This document shows, one piece after another, positions 26,295 through 34,166 of a stretch of 34,166 nt of DNA. This DNA comes from Pseudomonadota bacterium (GTDB lineage Bacteria; Pseudomonadota; Alphaproteobacteria; Rhizobiales; Rhizobiaceae). The stretch covers positions 1 to 34,166 of the forward strand of contig JAEWDP010000122.1 in NCBI GenBank assembly GCA_023390055.1, in the 5' to 3' direction. Every line of letters begins with the position of its first letter. Within the stretch, counting starts at the first letter, position 1. Both the position numbers and the translations under genes were made by a program. Under the pieces are notes generated by a model. It searched no databases, had not been told where the DNA came from, and saw only the letters and a program-made list of their open reading frames with translations.

Positions 26295-28382
26295 ATGTCA
26301 GTTGTCGAAATCAATCCTGCTCTTGTTTCTTGGACTGGGCATGAAGGATTGCCGCCCTTTAATCTTGTACGAGATGAAGACTTTGCTGTGGCTTTTGATG
26401 TTGCGATGACCACCCACGATGCGGAAATCGAGGCAATCGCAATGCATCGGGATGAACCGACCATGCAAAATACAATTGTTGCTTTGGAAGTTGCCGGGAA
26501 TGAGTTGTCGCGCATCTCGGCCCTTTTCTGGAACAAGGCGGGTGCCAACACCAATAATGTCATTCAGAAGCTCGAACGTGAGATAGCACCGAGAATATCT
26601 CGGCACTATTCGAAAATGGCAATGAACGAAGCATTGTTTCGCCGGGTGGATGGGCTGTGGAAAAGGCATGCGGATCTGGATCTGTCCCTTGAAGAGTGCC
26701 GAGTGCTAGAGCGGCACTGGAAGGGGTTTGTGCGTGCGGGAGCACAGTTGGCAAAACATGAACAGAAGCGTCTCGCAACGATCAACGAGACATTGGCGGT
26801 TCTCGGGGCTCGTTTCGGACAGAACGTCCTGGCAGACGAGAAGGATTGGGCCCTGATCTTCAAGGAAGAGGAAGATCTTGCAGGCCTGCCGTCATTTTTG
26901 CGTGAAGCAATGGCATCAGCGGCGTGTGAAAGAGGTGAGCAGAACGGCTATGCGGTGACACTTTCTCGCTCCATCATCGAGCCATTTCTGATGTTTTCGG
27001 CTCGCCGGGATCTTCGGGAGCAAGCCTTTTCTGGTTGGGTTTCTCGTGGCTCAAACGGCGGAGATACCGATAATCTTGCGATTGTGCAGGAAACATTGGC
27101 ATTGCGTCATGAAAAAGCAAAGTTGCTTGGCTATGAGGATTTTGCTGCCTTCAAACTTGAAAACTCCATGGCGAAGACATCTGAAGCCGTAAACGAATTG
27201 TTACTGAGGGTGTGGAAGACCGCGCGCGACCGGGCACTCAAGGAAGAAAAAGATCTTGCCGACCTGATTGCGGACGAGGGTGAAAATCACACGATCATGC
27301 CGTGGGACTGGCGCTATTATGCCGAGAAGCTGCGCCAAAGAACCTTCAAATTCTCCGAGTCGGAACTGAAGCCTTATCTGCAGCTTGAAAATGTTATCAA
27401 GGGCTGTTTCGATGTTGCAAATCGGCTTTTCGGCATAAATGCCGTGGAAGTAGAAAATATCCCCTCTTACCATCCAGATGTTCGCGTATTCGAGATCAGA
27501 GATAAGAGCGGGAGACTTGTCGCAATATTCCTCGGGGATTACTTCGCCCGTGCCTCGAAGCGCTCAGGTGCGTGGATGAGTTCTTTTCAAACTCAACACA
27601 GACTGACTTTGAAGAGCGGGAAGAAGGGTGAACTGCCTATTGTCTATAATGTTTGCAACTTTGCCAAGCCGGCTGCAGGCAAGTCAGCTCTCCTTTCACT
27701 TGATGATGCGCGAACCCTTTTCCACGAGTTTGGCCATGCTTTACACGGGATGCTCTCGGACGTCACCTACCCATCAGTTGCCGGGACTGCAGTGGCACGC
27801 GATTTCGTAGAACTCCCATCCCAGTTGTTTGAGCACTGGCTGACCGTGCCAGAAATACTTGAGAAATATGCGGTTCACTTTGAGACCGGTGAGACCATGC
27901 CTAAAGCACTGCTGGAGAAGGTTCTTGCGGCCCGGACTTTCAATTCTGGGTTTGCCACCGTGGAATTTACGGCATCTGCCCTGGTGGACATGGCTCTCCA
28001 TTCGAAAGGCCCGGTAGTTGATCCTGTGGCAGTGCAGCGTGAGGTTCTGGCAGATCTCCAGATGCCGCAGTCTATTGTTATGCGTCATGCGATGCAGCAT
28101 TTTCAGCACATCTTTTCTGGTGATGGATATGCCGCAGGCTACTACTGCTACATGTGGTCGGAAGTCCTCGACGCCGATGCATTCGAGGCCTTCGAGGAAA
28201 CAGGAGACATGTTCGACCCGGCCACTGCACGAAAACTCAAGGACACCATCTATTCCGTCGGCGCCTCAACCGATCCGGAGGATGCTTACAAGGCATTCCG
28301 TGGTAAGCTTCCGGATCCGCAAGCAATGCTGCGAAAGAAGGGCCTATCGGTAGCCGAAGAGCTATCGGGAAGCGACGCGTGA
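26295..28382 (+). CDS. M3 family zinc metallopeptidase (peptidyl-dipeptidase Dcp/oligopeptidase type)
   Basis: A 695-residue cytoplasmic peptidase of family M3, which trims oligopeptides. The zinc site is complete: H477-E-F-G-H481 followed by the third ligand E506 in DFVELPSQ. The substrate-binding tail segment HIFSGDGYAAGYYCYMWSEVLDAD is typical of Dcp/OpdA. The length fits the subfamily. ATGs at 26268 and 26289 are also in frame, but ATG 26295 has AAGGA seven bases upstream and matches the usual N-terminus, so I chose it. It is divergent from the broken exporter gene. Whether it is a dipeptidyl-carboxypeptidase or an oligopeptidase A-like enzyme is not decidable here. Confidence 0.93.
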   Translation: MSVVEINPALVSWTGHEGLPPFNLVRDEDFAVAFDVAMTTHDAEIEAIAMHRDEPTMQNTIVALEVAGNELSRISALFWNKAGANTNNVIQKLEREIAPRISRHYSKMAMNEALFRRVDGLWKRHADLDLSLEECRVLERHWKGFVRAGAQLAKHEQKRLATINETLAVLGARFGQNVLADEKDWALIFKEEEDLAGLPSFLREAMASAACERGEQNGYAVTLSRSIIEPFLMFSARRDLREQAFSGWVSRGSNGGDTDNLAIVQETLALRHEKAKLLGYEDFAAFKLENSMAKTSEAVNELLLRVWKTARDRALKEEKDLADLIADEGENHTIMPWDWRYYAEKLRQRTFKFSESELKPYLQLENVIKGCFDVANRLFGINAVEVENIPSYHPDVRVFEIRDKSGRLVAIFLGDYFARASKRSGAWMSSFQTQHRLTLKSGKKGELPIVYNVCNFAKPAAGKSALLSLDDARTLFHEFGHALHGMLSDVTYPSVAGTAVARDFVELPSQLFEHWLTVPEILEKYAVHFETGETMPKALLEKVLAARTFNSGFATVEFTASALVDMALHSKGPVVDPVAVQREVLADLQMPQSIVMRHAMQHFQHIFSGDGYAAGYYCYMWSEVLDADAFEAFEETGDMFDPATARKLKDTIYSVGASTDPEDAYKAFRGKLPDPQAMLRKKGLSVAEELSGSDA

Positions 28383-28455
28383 CGTCAGTGCATGCCTGCC
28401 TTTCGATGCGTAAAAGCGTTTCCTCTTTCGTAATTGCGAAAAACAGGGTATTAGC

Positions 28456-28484
28456 GCGCCAACGAAATTGGCGCTCTCTTTCAT
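28456..28484 (+). terminator. Terminator-like hairpin between the M3 peptidase gene and typA
   Basis: GCGCCAA (28456-28462) pairs perfectly with TTGGCGC (28468-28474) around a CGAAA loop and is followed by the pyrimidine-rich TCTCTTTCAT. It lies 74 bases after the peptidase stop. Confidence 0.55.
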
Positions 28485-28516
28485 GATACGGCGCCGTAGC
28501 CCCAGAGATATACTAT

Positions 28517-30340
28517 ATGGCAATTCGCAACATCGCGATTATCGCGCACGTTGACCATGGAAAGACGACACTTGTCGATGAACTCCTGAAACAGTCCGGT
28601 TCCTTCCGCGAGCACCAACGCGTCATGGAACGGGTGATGGATTCAAATGATATCGAGAAAGAGCGCGGTATCACCATTTTGGCAAAGGCAACGTCGATCG
28701 AGTGGAAAAACACACGTATCAATATTGTCGATACACCCGGTCATGCTGACTTCGGCGGTGAAGTCGAGCGCATATTGTCGATGGTCGATGGCGCGATTGT
28801 TCTCGTCGATGCCGCCGAAGGTCCGATGCCACAAACCAAGTTCGTGGTTGGAAAGGCGTTGAAGGTCGGACTTCGCCCAATCGTTGCAATTAACAAGATT
28901 GATCGTCCGGATGCCCGTGCCGATGAAGTTGTGAATGAGGTATTTGATCTCTTTGCAGCCTTGGATGCCACAGACGAGCAACTCGACTTTCCGATTTTGT
29001 ATGGTTCCGGCCGCTCGGGGTGGATGAACTTTGATCCGACTGGTCCAACTGATGAGGGCTTGGCACCTCTGCTTGATCTGGTTGTAAAACACGTTCCAGA
29101 ACCGTCCGTGGAAGAAGGACCCTTCCGCATGATCGGAACGATCCTTGAGGCCAACAATTTCCTTGGCCGTATCATTACTGGTCGTGTGGCATCCGGCTCG
29201 ATCAAGCCAAATCAGGCGGTAAAGGTTCTCGGTCAGGATGGCCGCTTGATCGAACAGGGCAGAATTTCCAAGATTCTTGCATTCCGTGGCATCGAACGTC
29301 AGTCGATCGAAGAGGCTCATGCGGGTGATATAGTCGCCATCGCCGGCCTGTCGAAAGGGACTGTGGCGGATACCTTCTGCGATCCCTCCGTTTCCGAGCC
29401 ATTGCAGGCCCAGCCAATCGATCCTCCCACCGTCACCATGTCCTTCATTGTGAATGATAGTCCGCTCGCCGGAACCGAAGGTGACAAGGTGACGAGCCGC
29501 GTCATCAGAGATCGCCTTTTTAAGGAAGCCGAAGGCAATGTCGCGCTGAAAATCGAGGAATCTGCGGACAAGGATTCATTTTATGTGTCCGGTCGCGGCG
29601 AACTACAGTTGGCTGTTCTTATCGAGAATATGCGTCGAGAAGGTTTTGAACTTGCCGTCTCGCGGCCGCGGGTCGTAATGCATAAGGACGAAGCGACCGG
29701 CCAGATGATGGAGCCGATCGAAGAGGTCGTCATCGATGTGGACGACGAACATTCCGGTATCGTTGTCCAGAAAATGTCGGAACGACGGGCTGAGATGGTC
29801 GAATTGCGCCCTTCCGGCGGCAGCCGCGTTCGCCTTGTATTTTTTGCGCCAACGCGGGGCCTCATTGGCTATCAGTCTGAACTTCTCACCGACACACGTG
29901 GAACCGCTGTCATGAACCGGCTATTTCATGAGTATCAGCCTTACAAGGGTGATATTGGTGGCCGCGTGAACGGTGTGCTGCTGTCGAATGAAGCCGGTGA
30001 GGCGGTCGCATATGCGCTATTCAATCTCGAGGATCGCGGTCCGATGGTTATTGATGCGGGCGAAAAGGTCTATGAAGGGATGATCATCGGCATCCATAGC
30101 CGTGATAACGATCTTGAGGTTAATGTACTCAAGGGAAAGAAGCTGACGAACATTCGTGCCGCCGGCAAGGATGAGGCTGTCAAACTCACGCCACCCATCA
30201 AGTTCACTCTGGAGCGGGCACTTTCCTGGATCCAGGATGATGAATTGGTGGAAGTGACCCCGAAATCGATCCGTCTGCGTAAGGTATATCTGGATCCCAA
30301 TGAGCGTAAACGCTTCGTAAAGGCAAAAATCGCCGGATGA
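28517..30340 (+). CDS. typA: Ribosome-associated translational GTPase TypA/BipA
   Basis: TypA/BipA is a translational GTPase related to EF-G that helps 50S assembly and growth at low temperature or under stress. The 607-residue product shows the G motifs AHVDHGKTT (residues 10-18), the switch RGITI, DTPGHADF (72-79) and NKID (126-129). The EF-Tu-like domain 2 follows, then the BipA-specific C-terminal domain with RGLIGYQSELLTDTRGTAVMN and NVLKGKKLTNIRAAGKDEAV. ATG 28517 gives the standard N-terminus. A 14-bp-stem hairpin follows the stop. It seems to be transcribed alone. Confidence 0.97.
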   Translation: MAIRNIAIIAHVDHGKTTLVDELLKQSGSFREHQRVMERVMDSNDIEKERGITILAKATSIEWKNTRINIVDTPGHADFGGEVERILSMVDGAIVLVDAAEGPMPQTKFVVGKALKVGLRPIVAINKIDRPDARADEVVNEVFDLFAALDATDEQLDFPILYGSGRSGWMNFDPTGPTDEGLAPLLDLVVKHVPEPSVEEGPFRMIGTILEANNFLGRIITGRVASGSIKPNQAVKVLGQDGRLIEQGRISKILAFRGIERQSIEEAHAGDIVAIAGLSKGTVADTFCDPSVSEPLQAQPIDPPTVTMSFIVNDSPLAGTEGDKVTSRVIRDRLFKEAEGNVALKIEESADKDSFYVSGRGELQLAVLIENMRREGFELAVSRPRVVMHKDEATGQMMEPIEEVVIDVDDEHSGIVVQKMSERRAEMVELRPSGGSRVRLVFFAPTRGLIGYQSELLTDTRGTAVMNRLFHEYQPYKGDIGGRVNGVLLSNEAGEAVAYALFNLEDRGPMVIDAGEKVYEGMIIGIHSRDNDLEVNVLKGKKLTNIRAAGKDEAVKLTPPIKFTLERALSWIQDDELVEVTPKSIRLRKVYLDPNERKRFVKAKIAG

Positions 30341-30354
30341 GAAACCTCTGGTGA

Positions 30355-30386
30355 GAAGATGACCCGACCTTTGTCGGGTCATCTTC
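30355..30386 (+). terminator. Strong hairpin after typA
   Basis: A perfect 14-bp stem, GAAGATGACCCGAC (30355-30368) with GTCGGGTCATCTTC (30373-30386), and a CTTT tetraloop begins 14 bases after the typA stop. ATTGCAATAC follows rather than a T-run. The stem is strong enough to act as terminator or 3' stabiliser. Confidence 0.75.
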
Positions 30387-31047
30387 ATTGCAATACTTAA
30401 TACTTGAGCAGAGTTTATGTTCGCTACCACCTCGCATTTGTCGAATGAGTGGGGGAGATGGCAGACGACGGTCGGCTGCCCGCTGGCATTGTCGGGACCG
30501 ACAGACTGTCTGCGCGGCTCCAGTGAAACCATCTGACGGGAGCTGGTTCTCCACTTTCCTTGACACAGCTGAAGATTAGCTTGCCGGCAAGTGAGTTGCA
30601 CGGCAAGCTTTGTCGCGGCATGCAACGGCGTGATCGCAAGCTTCCGGACCTTGACGTGCGGGTGAGATCATTTCCACGGAAATATAGGTAGATCTGCTCG
30701 TGTTGTTTGTTGCCACTTGGAACACGAACTCACGCGACTGGAGGGCACAGCGATGCGTCTCGTGGCCGGATCCGTCATGGTTGCCTCACTGCAATGACCG
30801 CGGTCTACCAGATTAAGGGGCAGCAACTTTGCCGCCTTAAGTGCACCACCGTATCCCGGTTGATGCAGGAAGCAATTAGCCGGGGATTCCTGCCACACAC
30901 TTGTGTCTTGAAGTGGTGCACTCTTGTGAGGGAGGTAAAAAAAGCGTTAACGTAGATCTGTACATGCCAGAACCATTGCTGGGGATTGGCGTTGTGACGG
31001 AGTATCAAGTTCTCGCACAACCCGATGAACGGGTCCAGAGTGGCGTT
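30387..31047. other. Gene-poor spacer between typA and the GNAT gene, with clustered inverted repeats
   Basis: I recognise no protein in any frame of this 661-base stretch; the open frames are short and family-free. It holds a 14-base palindrome ATTTCC-AC-GGAAAT (30670-30683), a loose hairpin TCGTGTT/AACACGA near 30700-30730, and the nested inverted repeats at 30813-30922 listed separately. It is the longest non-coding gap in the window and could contain a small RNA or decayed sequence. Confidence 0.5.
30813..30922. repeat. Cluster of nested inverted repeats (structured RNA or decayed element)
   Basis: Three pairings lie within 110 bases. TTAAGGGGCA (30813-30822) pairs with TGCCGCCTTAA (30830-30840) with one bulge. 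AGTGCACCAC (30840-30849) pairs perfectly with GTGGTGCACT (30913-30922). Enclosed by the latter, GCAGGAA (30865-30871) pairs with TTCCTGC (30887-30893). The outer and inner stems are compatible in one fold. No known RNA family is recognised. Confidence 0.45.
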
Positions 31048-31557
31048 ATGAAGACGTTGTCGATTGATGTGCGGCGAGCAGAGCCGCAAGATGCAGCAGC
31101 CGTAGCAGAGGTACATCGCCTCTCGTGGACGCAGGCCTATGCGGGACTCATTCCCTATAAGCCATTGACACAAATGATCGAACGCCGAGGCGAGACCTGG
31201 TGGAGAAAGGCGACCCGTGGACCGGCCACACTTCTCGTCCTGGACGTTGCGGGTACCATTGCAGGCTATGCCACGACCGGCCTCAACCGAGCAAAGGCGC
31301 TTCCGTATGATGGCGAGGTATACGAGATTTATCTGCGCCCGGAGTTTCAAGGTATCGGTCTGGGCCGACGCCTCTTTGGCGAAAGTCGACGCCTGTTGAA
31401 ATCTCTTGGTTGCGAAGGCCTTGTAGTCTGGTGCCTCGAAGACAGTGAACACGCTGCCCGTTTTTTCCGTCGGCACGGGGGTCTCGATATGGTTGAGGGG
31501 ATGGAGGATTTTGGCGGGATATCGCTGCGCAAGATCGGTTTCGTCTGGCCGCGGTAA
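31048..31557 (+). CDS. GNAT family N-acetyltransferase
   Basis: A 169-residue GNAT acetyltransferase of unknown substrate. The N-terminus IDVRRAEPQDAAAVAEVHRLSW is the standard GNAT first strand and helix. The acetyl-CoA loop is LRPEFQGIGLGRRLF, preceded by EVYEIY. A distinctive later segment is LGCEGLVVWCLEDSEHAARFFRRHGG. The frame is open to 30901, but those 49 residues show no family resemblance and ATG 31048 gives a normal length. Its ribosome binding site is poor, so the start is less certain than the identity. The ppa gene follows after 111 bases on the same strand. Confidence 0.88.
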   Translation: MKTLSIDVRRAEPQDAAAVAEVHRLSWTQAYAGLIPYKPLTQMIERRGETWWRKATRGPATLLVLDVAGTIAGYATTGLNRAKALPYDGEVYEIYLRPEFQGIGLGRRLFGESRRLLKSLGCEGLVVWCLEDSEHAARFFRRHGGLDMVEGMEDFGGISLRKIGFVWPR

Positions 31558-31668
31558 GATCTTACCTTTGGTAGCGATGGACGCCCGCCCGAAACGAAAC
31601 CCAGGTTGCCTTGCAGCATGTTTCCCAGTATCGAGACCCTTATCGATAGACCTCACTTGGGGAAAAGA

Positions 31669-32202
31669 ATGCGCATAGATGCGATTTCAATTGGCAAGAA
31701 TCCACCCGACGATATCAACGTCATCGTTGAGGTGCCGGTTGGCGGCCATCCGATCAAATATGAGATGGACAAGGAGGCCGGGGCACTGGTTGTTGATCGC
31801 TTCCTTTACACACCAATGACCTATCCGGGCAACTATGGCTTCGTTCCGCATACCCTTTCGGAAGATGGTGATCCGATTGATGTCCTAATCTGCAATACGC
31901 GTCCACTGGTTCCCGGCTGCGTCATCAATGTTCGGCCAATCGGCGTGATGGTCATGGAAGACGATGGCGGGAAAGACGAGAAGATTATCGCAGTCCCGGT
32001 TCCGAAACTGACACGGCGCTATGACAAAATCGAAAACTACAGTGATTTACCAGAGATCACGTTGAAGCAGATCGAGCACTTTTTCGAGCACTACAAGGAT
32101 CTGGAACCCGGTAAATGGGTGAAGATCGGTGGTTGGCAGGACGTCAAAATCGCGAAAAAGCTGATTGTCGAGGCAATTGAACGGTACAACGCTAAGGCAT
32201 GA
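31669..32202 (+). CDS. ppa: Inorganic pyrophosphatase (family I)
   Basis: Ppa hydrolyses the pyrophosphate made in biosynthesis to two phosphates, pulling those reactions forward. The 177-residue protein has the family I signature EDGDPIDVL (D66, D68, D71), with the metal- and substrate-binding segments KYEMDKEAGALVVDRFL before it and VPVPKLTRRYDKIENYSDLP after it. ATG 31669 follows a GGGGAAAAGA site; upstream in-frame ATGs at 31606 and 31618 do not fit the family. A strong intrinsic terminator follows. Confidence 0.97.
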   Translation: MRIDAISIGKNPPDDINVIVEVPVGGHPIKYEMDKEAGALVVDRFLYTPMTYPGNYGFVPHTLSEDGDPIDVLICNTRPLVPGCVINVRPIGVMVMEDDGGKDEKIIAVPVPKLTRRYDKIENYSDLPEITLKQIEHFFEHYKDLEPGKWVKIGGWQDVKIAKKLIVEAIERYNAKA

Positions 32203-32514
32203 TCAACGATTAGGCGGCCCATTATTCGCTTTCCCAAATCCTTCGGGTCGACAGCGATCCGGAGGATTTTTTTCGCGCGGTCTTGCCGTTGATGGCTGAA
32301 ACAGTGCTTTTAAAAACCCGCAACGTTTTAGCAGTCAGTTCAATTGACCCCCTTATAAAGTTCTCACCTTTAGTACGCACTGCATCTGTACGTCGTGCCG
32401 TGGGAAATTAATCCGCTATCTGTAGTTGCAAGCCCGTAGACAATGCTTCGGCTGACACTGGTGTATGTTGAACCGAAACGCGACCGCGATCGTTATCAAG
32501 GCTTTGAGAGAAAT
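32203..32514. other. Spacer between ppa and yggT (convergent)
   Basis: This 312-base gap contains the ppa terminator at 32236-32273. The remaining 240 bases show no gene, clear hairpin or T-tract, and I see no terminator for the leftward yggT gene. Confidence 0.5.
32236..32273 (+). terminator. Intrinsic terminator of ppa
   Basis: AAATCCTTCGG (32236-32246) pairs with CCGGAGGATTT (32259-32269) over 11 bp including one G-U, with a 12-base loop. The second arm runs into seven consecutive T (32267-32273). It is the clearest terminator on this strand. Confidence 0.9.
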
Positions 32515-32805
32515 TCACGCAAAGATCGGGTAGATACTTGTCCACAGTAGCGAGCGCAGGAAGAATATGATCAAAAGAACGATGATCGGAGAGATATCAA
32601 TTCCACCCAAATCGGGCATGATGCGTCGAATGGGCCGGAGAACGGGCTCTGTAATATTATAAAGGAAAGTACCGATCGCGCTCACGAACTGGTTGCGTGA
32701 ATTGATCACGTTAAAGGCATAGAGCCAGGAGAAGATGGCGCTGGCAATCAGCACCCAGACATATAGGTTAAGTGCCAAGTCAATTGTTTGAAACAGGGCG
32801 AGCAT
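32515..32805 (-). CDS. YggT family membrane protein
   Basis: A 96-residue YggT-family inner-membrane protein with two hydrophobic segments (about 7-25 and 70-90). The family is associated with cell-envelope and division-related loci, and its biochemical role is unresolved. The conserved core is SAIFSWLYAFNVINSRNQFV followed by TEPVLRPIRRIMPDLGGIDISPI, the family signature. The frame is open to 32943, but ATG 32805 (start MLALFQTIDLALNLY) matches homologues I recall and has a GGAGA site. Confidence 0.93.
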   Translation of the reverse strand: MLALFQTIDLALNLYVWVLIASAIFSWLYAFNVINSRNQFVSAIGTFLYNITEPVLRPIRRIMPDLGGIDISPIIVLLIIFFLRSLLWTSIYPIFA

Positions 32806-33367
32806 CCAAGTCTCCATTTCTGTGTTGACAGACATGTAGACATTGAAGAACTCACGGGCAAGTGCCTTGACGAGCTCAGGCCCTATTAGCAGTTCCGTCG
32901 CCGATGATTGCTTTACAGTCGGATGTCGCTGCCGTTCGACCATCGTGCGGCCGGTCTCGGCGAGAGTCTAGGGCATCGAGATCGGACGGGCACTGTCCCA
33001 TTGGGAAGTTGCGCAGCCTGCATCATTTTCTCGACATTCTACGGTTTTTTGCACAACATTCATAAATATCGGTTCTGCCGTCCTCCACTACGCTGACTTG
33101 GGTCATCTTGGCGCGCTATTGTGGTTTTTCGTCGCGCCGCCTACGCTGGTGCACATTACATCGAGCTCCTCGACTAGCTGCTGGCATTTACTTTTGAGCC
33201 ATGGCTCGTCACGGCCTTGATGGTTTGTTGGGTTTGAACGAGTTTCTATCGGACTTGGAGTTTAGTCGATCAAGCTCACTCTTGCAGCCATAAGAGCCCT
33301 ATCTTGCCAATATTATTGCCTGGAACTCATTGTTCTGGCAGCCAGCTGGCCCCGAAACCGTGGATCG
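32806..33367. other. Spacer upstream of yggT and downstream of the amidotransferase gene
   Basis: In this 562-base stretch I see no convincing gene or tRNA. One minus-strand frame (33103-33261) is open for 52 codons and reads protein-like near its end (WLKSKCQQLVEELDVM), but it has no plausible start and the same frame upstream is broken by stops, so it could be a decayed gene tail. A weak GGCGCG/CGCGCC hairpin lies at 33110-33138. Confidence 0.45.
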
Positions 33368-34126
33368 CTAATTGCGCACAGCGCGCTTGACAGCTGTCGC
33401 TAGCTTGGATTGACGGCTATCGACATTCGGCTGATCGAATACGAGGTCGAGAAAATCCCAGAGCCAAGTCTTGAGTGGTGCATCGAATATCATGCGTCCT
33501 TCCAGGTGCTCGCTCCCCTTTTGAGCGTTCGGCATGATGAAACGATGCTCACCTCGAACAATCCAGCGTTGCATCATTGCGCGTGTCAACTCGGCATGAA
33601 ACTGGACACCCCAGGCATTTTTCCCATAGCGGATTGCCTGGTTCTCATAGACATCGCCTTCGGCGAGGAGCTCAGCGCCGGATGGCAGGCTGAAACCTTC
33701 GCGGTGGAAATGATAAACCATGTGTGGCCATTGCGGCATAAGCAGTCGACCATGCTCGCTCGCCCGTATCGGATACCAACCAATTTCCGTTAAACCATTC
33801 TTATGTGCGTTAACCGTTCCGCCGAGGTGTCGGGCCAACATCTGGGCTCCGAGGCAGATGTCGAGGAATGGCTTGTTCTCCTTAAGCGGTACACCGATCC
33901 AGTCTGTCTCTGTCTTGATGAATGGATCAGGATCGTTGGCGCTCATGGGGCCTCCGAAGATCACCGCCCCCGAGTGAGCAGAAAGGCTTGTGGGCAAAAG
34001 GTCGCCTAGTACAGGACGTCGAATGTCCAGAGGGTAACTTGTCGCTGGGCAGTTAATTGTAAGAATGCGGCGGTTTGGTCTAGGCTTGGCATTTAATTGC
34101 GAGAATAAAGACGGTCGGATTCTCAA
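33368..34126 (-). CDS. Class I glutamine amidotransferase-like protein, possibly damaged; start uncertain
   Basis: The product resembles the GMP synthase-type class I glutamine amidotransferases, which release ammonia from glutamine, or gamma-glutamyl hydrolase-like relatives. Recognisable parts are LDIRRPVLGD, GAVIFGGPMSANDPDPF, the nucleophile region LDICLGAQ (C91) and the catalytic GVQFHAEL (H178, E180). Two oddities stand out. The usual glycine of the nucleophile elbow (G-I-C-x-G) is aspartate here. The N-terminal strand-helix before YPLDIRRP appears roughly 15 residues shorter than homologues I remember. No ATG exists at the 5' end; TTG 34126 is the only early start, and the frame stays open to the window edge. 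It may be decaying. Confidence 0.75.
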   Translation of the reverse strand: MRIRPSLFSQLNAKPRPNRRILTINCPATSYPLDIRRPVLGDLLPTSLSAHSGAVIFGGPMSANDPDPFIKTETDWIGVPLKENKPFLDICLGAQMLARHLGGTVNAHKNGLTEIGWYPIRASEHGRLLMPQWPHMVYHFHREGFSLPSGAELLAEGDVYENQAIRYGKNAWGVQFHAELTRAMMQRWIVRGEHRFIMPNAQKGSEHLEGRMIFDAPLKTWLWDFLDLVFDQPNVDSRQSKLATAVKRAVRN

Positions 34127-34166
34127 ATTAACTGCATTTGAGAAGAGGCTCTCGATCTCCGAGCTC

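Noticed and set aside
30668..30898. 76-codon minus-strand frame in the typA-GNAT gap
   Set aside because: No family resemblance, no clear ribosome binding site, and it crosses the inverted-repeat cluster.
30901..31047. N-terminal extension of the GNAT protein
   Set aside because: The 49 extra residues are not GNAT-like, and the normal domain starts right after ATG 31048.
1..34166. CRISPR arrays, insertion sequences, phage genes, tRNA or rRNA genes
   Set aside because: Reading the gaps on both strands showed no regularly spaced repeats, transposase or integrase motifs, or tRNA-like cloverleaf arms. A tRNA scan would be needed to exclude a missed one.

Overview
The window reads as a piece of chromosome from an alphaproteobacterium of the order Hyphomicrobiales, most likely family Rhizobiaceae. 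This is inferred from remembered protein similarity and gene order, not from a search. The supporting set is ftsY, septation protein A and a DUF2585 protein beside a ccmABCDG cluster, then acnA, DUF1223, DUF2794, an IalB protein, rlmN, argG, a Dcp-type M3 peptidase, typA, ppa and yggT. Almost everything is housekeeping. There is no phage, integron, insertion sequence, CRISPR array, rRNA or tRNA that I can see.

Layout. Positions 1-2184 (+) hold the 3' part of ftsY, ispZ and DUF2585, the last two joined by a GTGA overlap. Positions 2195-5075 (-) hold a compact cytochrome c maturation operon, ccmA-B-C-D-G, with ATGA overlaps at A/B and D/G. It diverges from acnA (5342-8035, +). Next come a TauE/SafE permease, a secreted thioredoxin-like DUF1223 protein, and DUF2794, which shares its TTAA stop with a convergent acetyltransferase. 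A Bax-inhibitor-1 membrane protein with a strong terminator follows. Positions 12020-15981 hold a YbbA/YbbP-like ABC pair divergent from a TesA-like SGNH esterase, the same arrangement as in Escherichia coli. Positions 16048-18184 (+) carry thpR, a pterin carbinolamine dehydratase, a DUF1232 protein and IalB. Then follow rlmN, a three-gene ABC importer (19776-22509), a convergent LysE exporter, argG, a Bcr/CflA drug exporter broken by one in-frame TGA, an M3 peptidase, typA, a GNAT enzyme, ppa, yggT and a class I glutamine amidotransferase that looks damaged.

How the genes fit together. CcmABCD move and present heme and CcmG reduces apocytochrome, while aconitase next door carries a 4Fe-4S cluster. 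An imperfect iron-control-like palindrome lies between the two divergent units. FtsY, TypA, RlmN and ThpR belong to protein targeting, translation and RNA processing. ArgG and Ppa are core metabolism.

I found no convincing new multi-gene system. The most interesting items are: a canonical G-quadruplex motif inside a long imperfect inverted repeat after DUF1223; the single-codon lesion in the Bcr/CflA exporter; the altered nucleophile elbow and short N-terminus of the amidotransferase; a cluster of nested inverted repeats in the 707-bp gap before the second GNAT gene; and structured leaders or spacers at argG and in the ABC importer operon.
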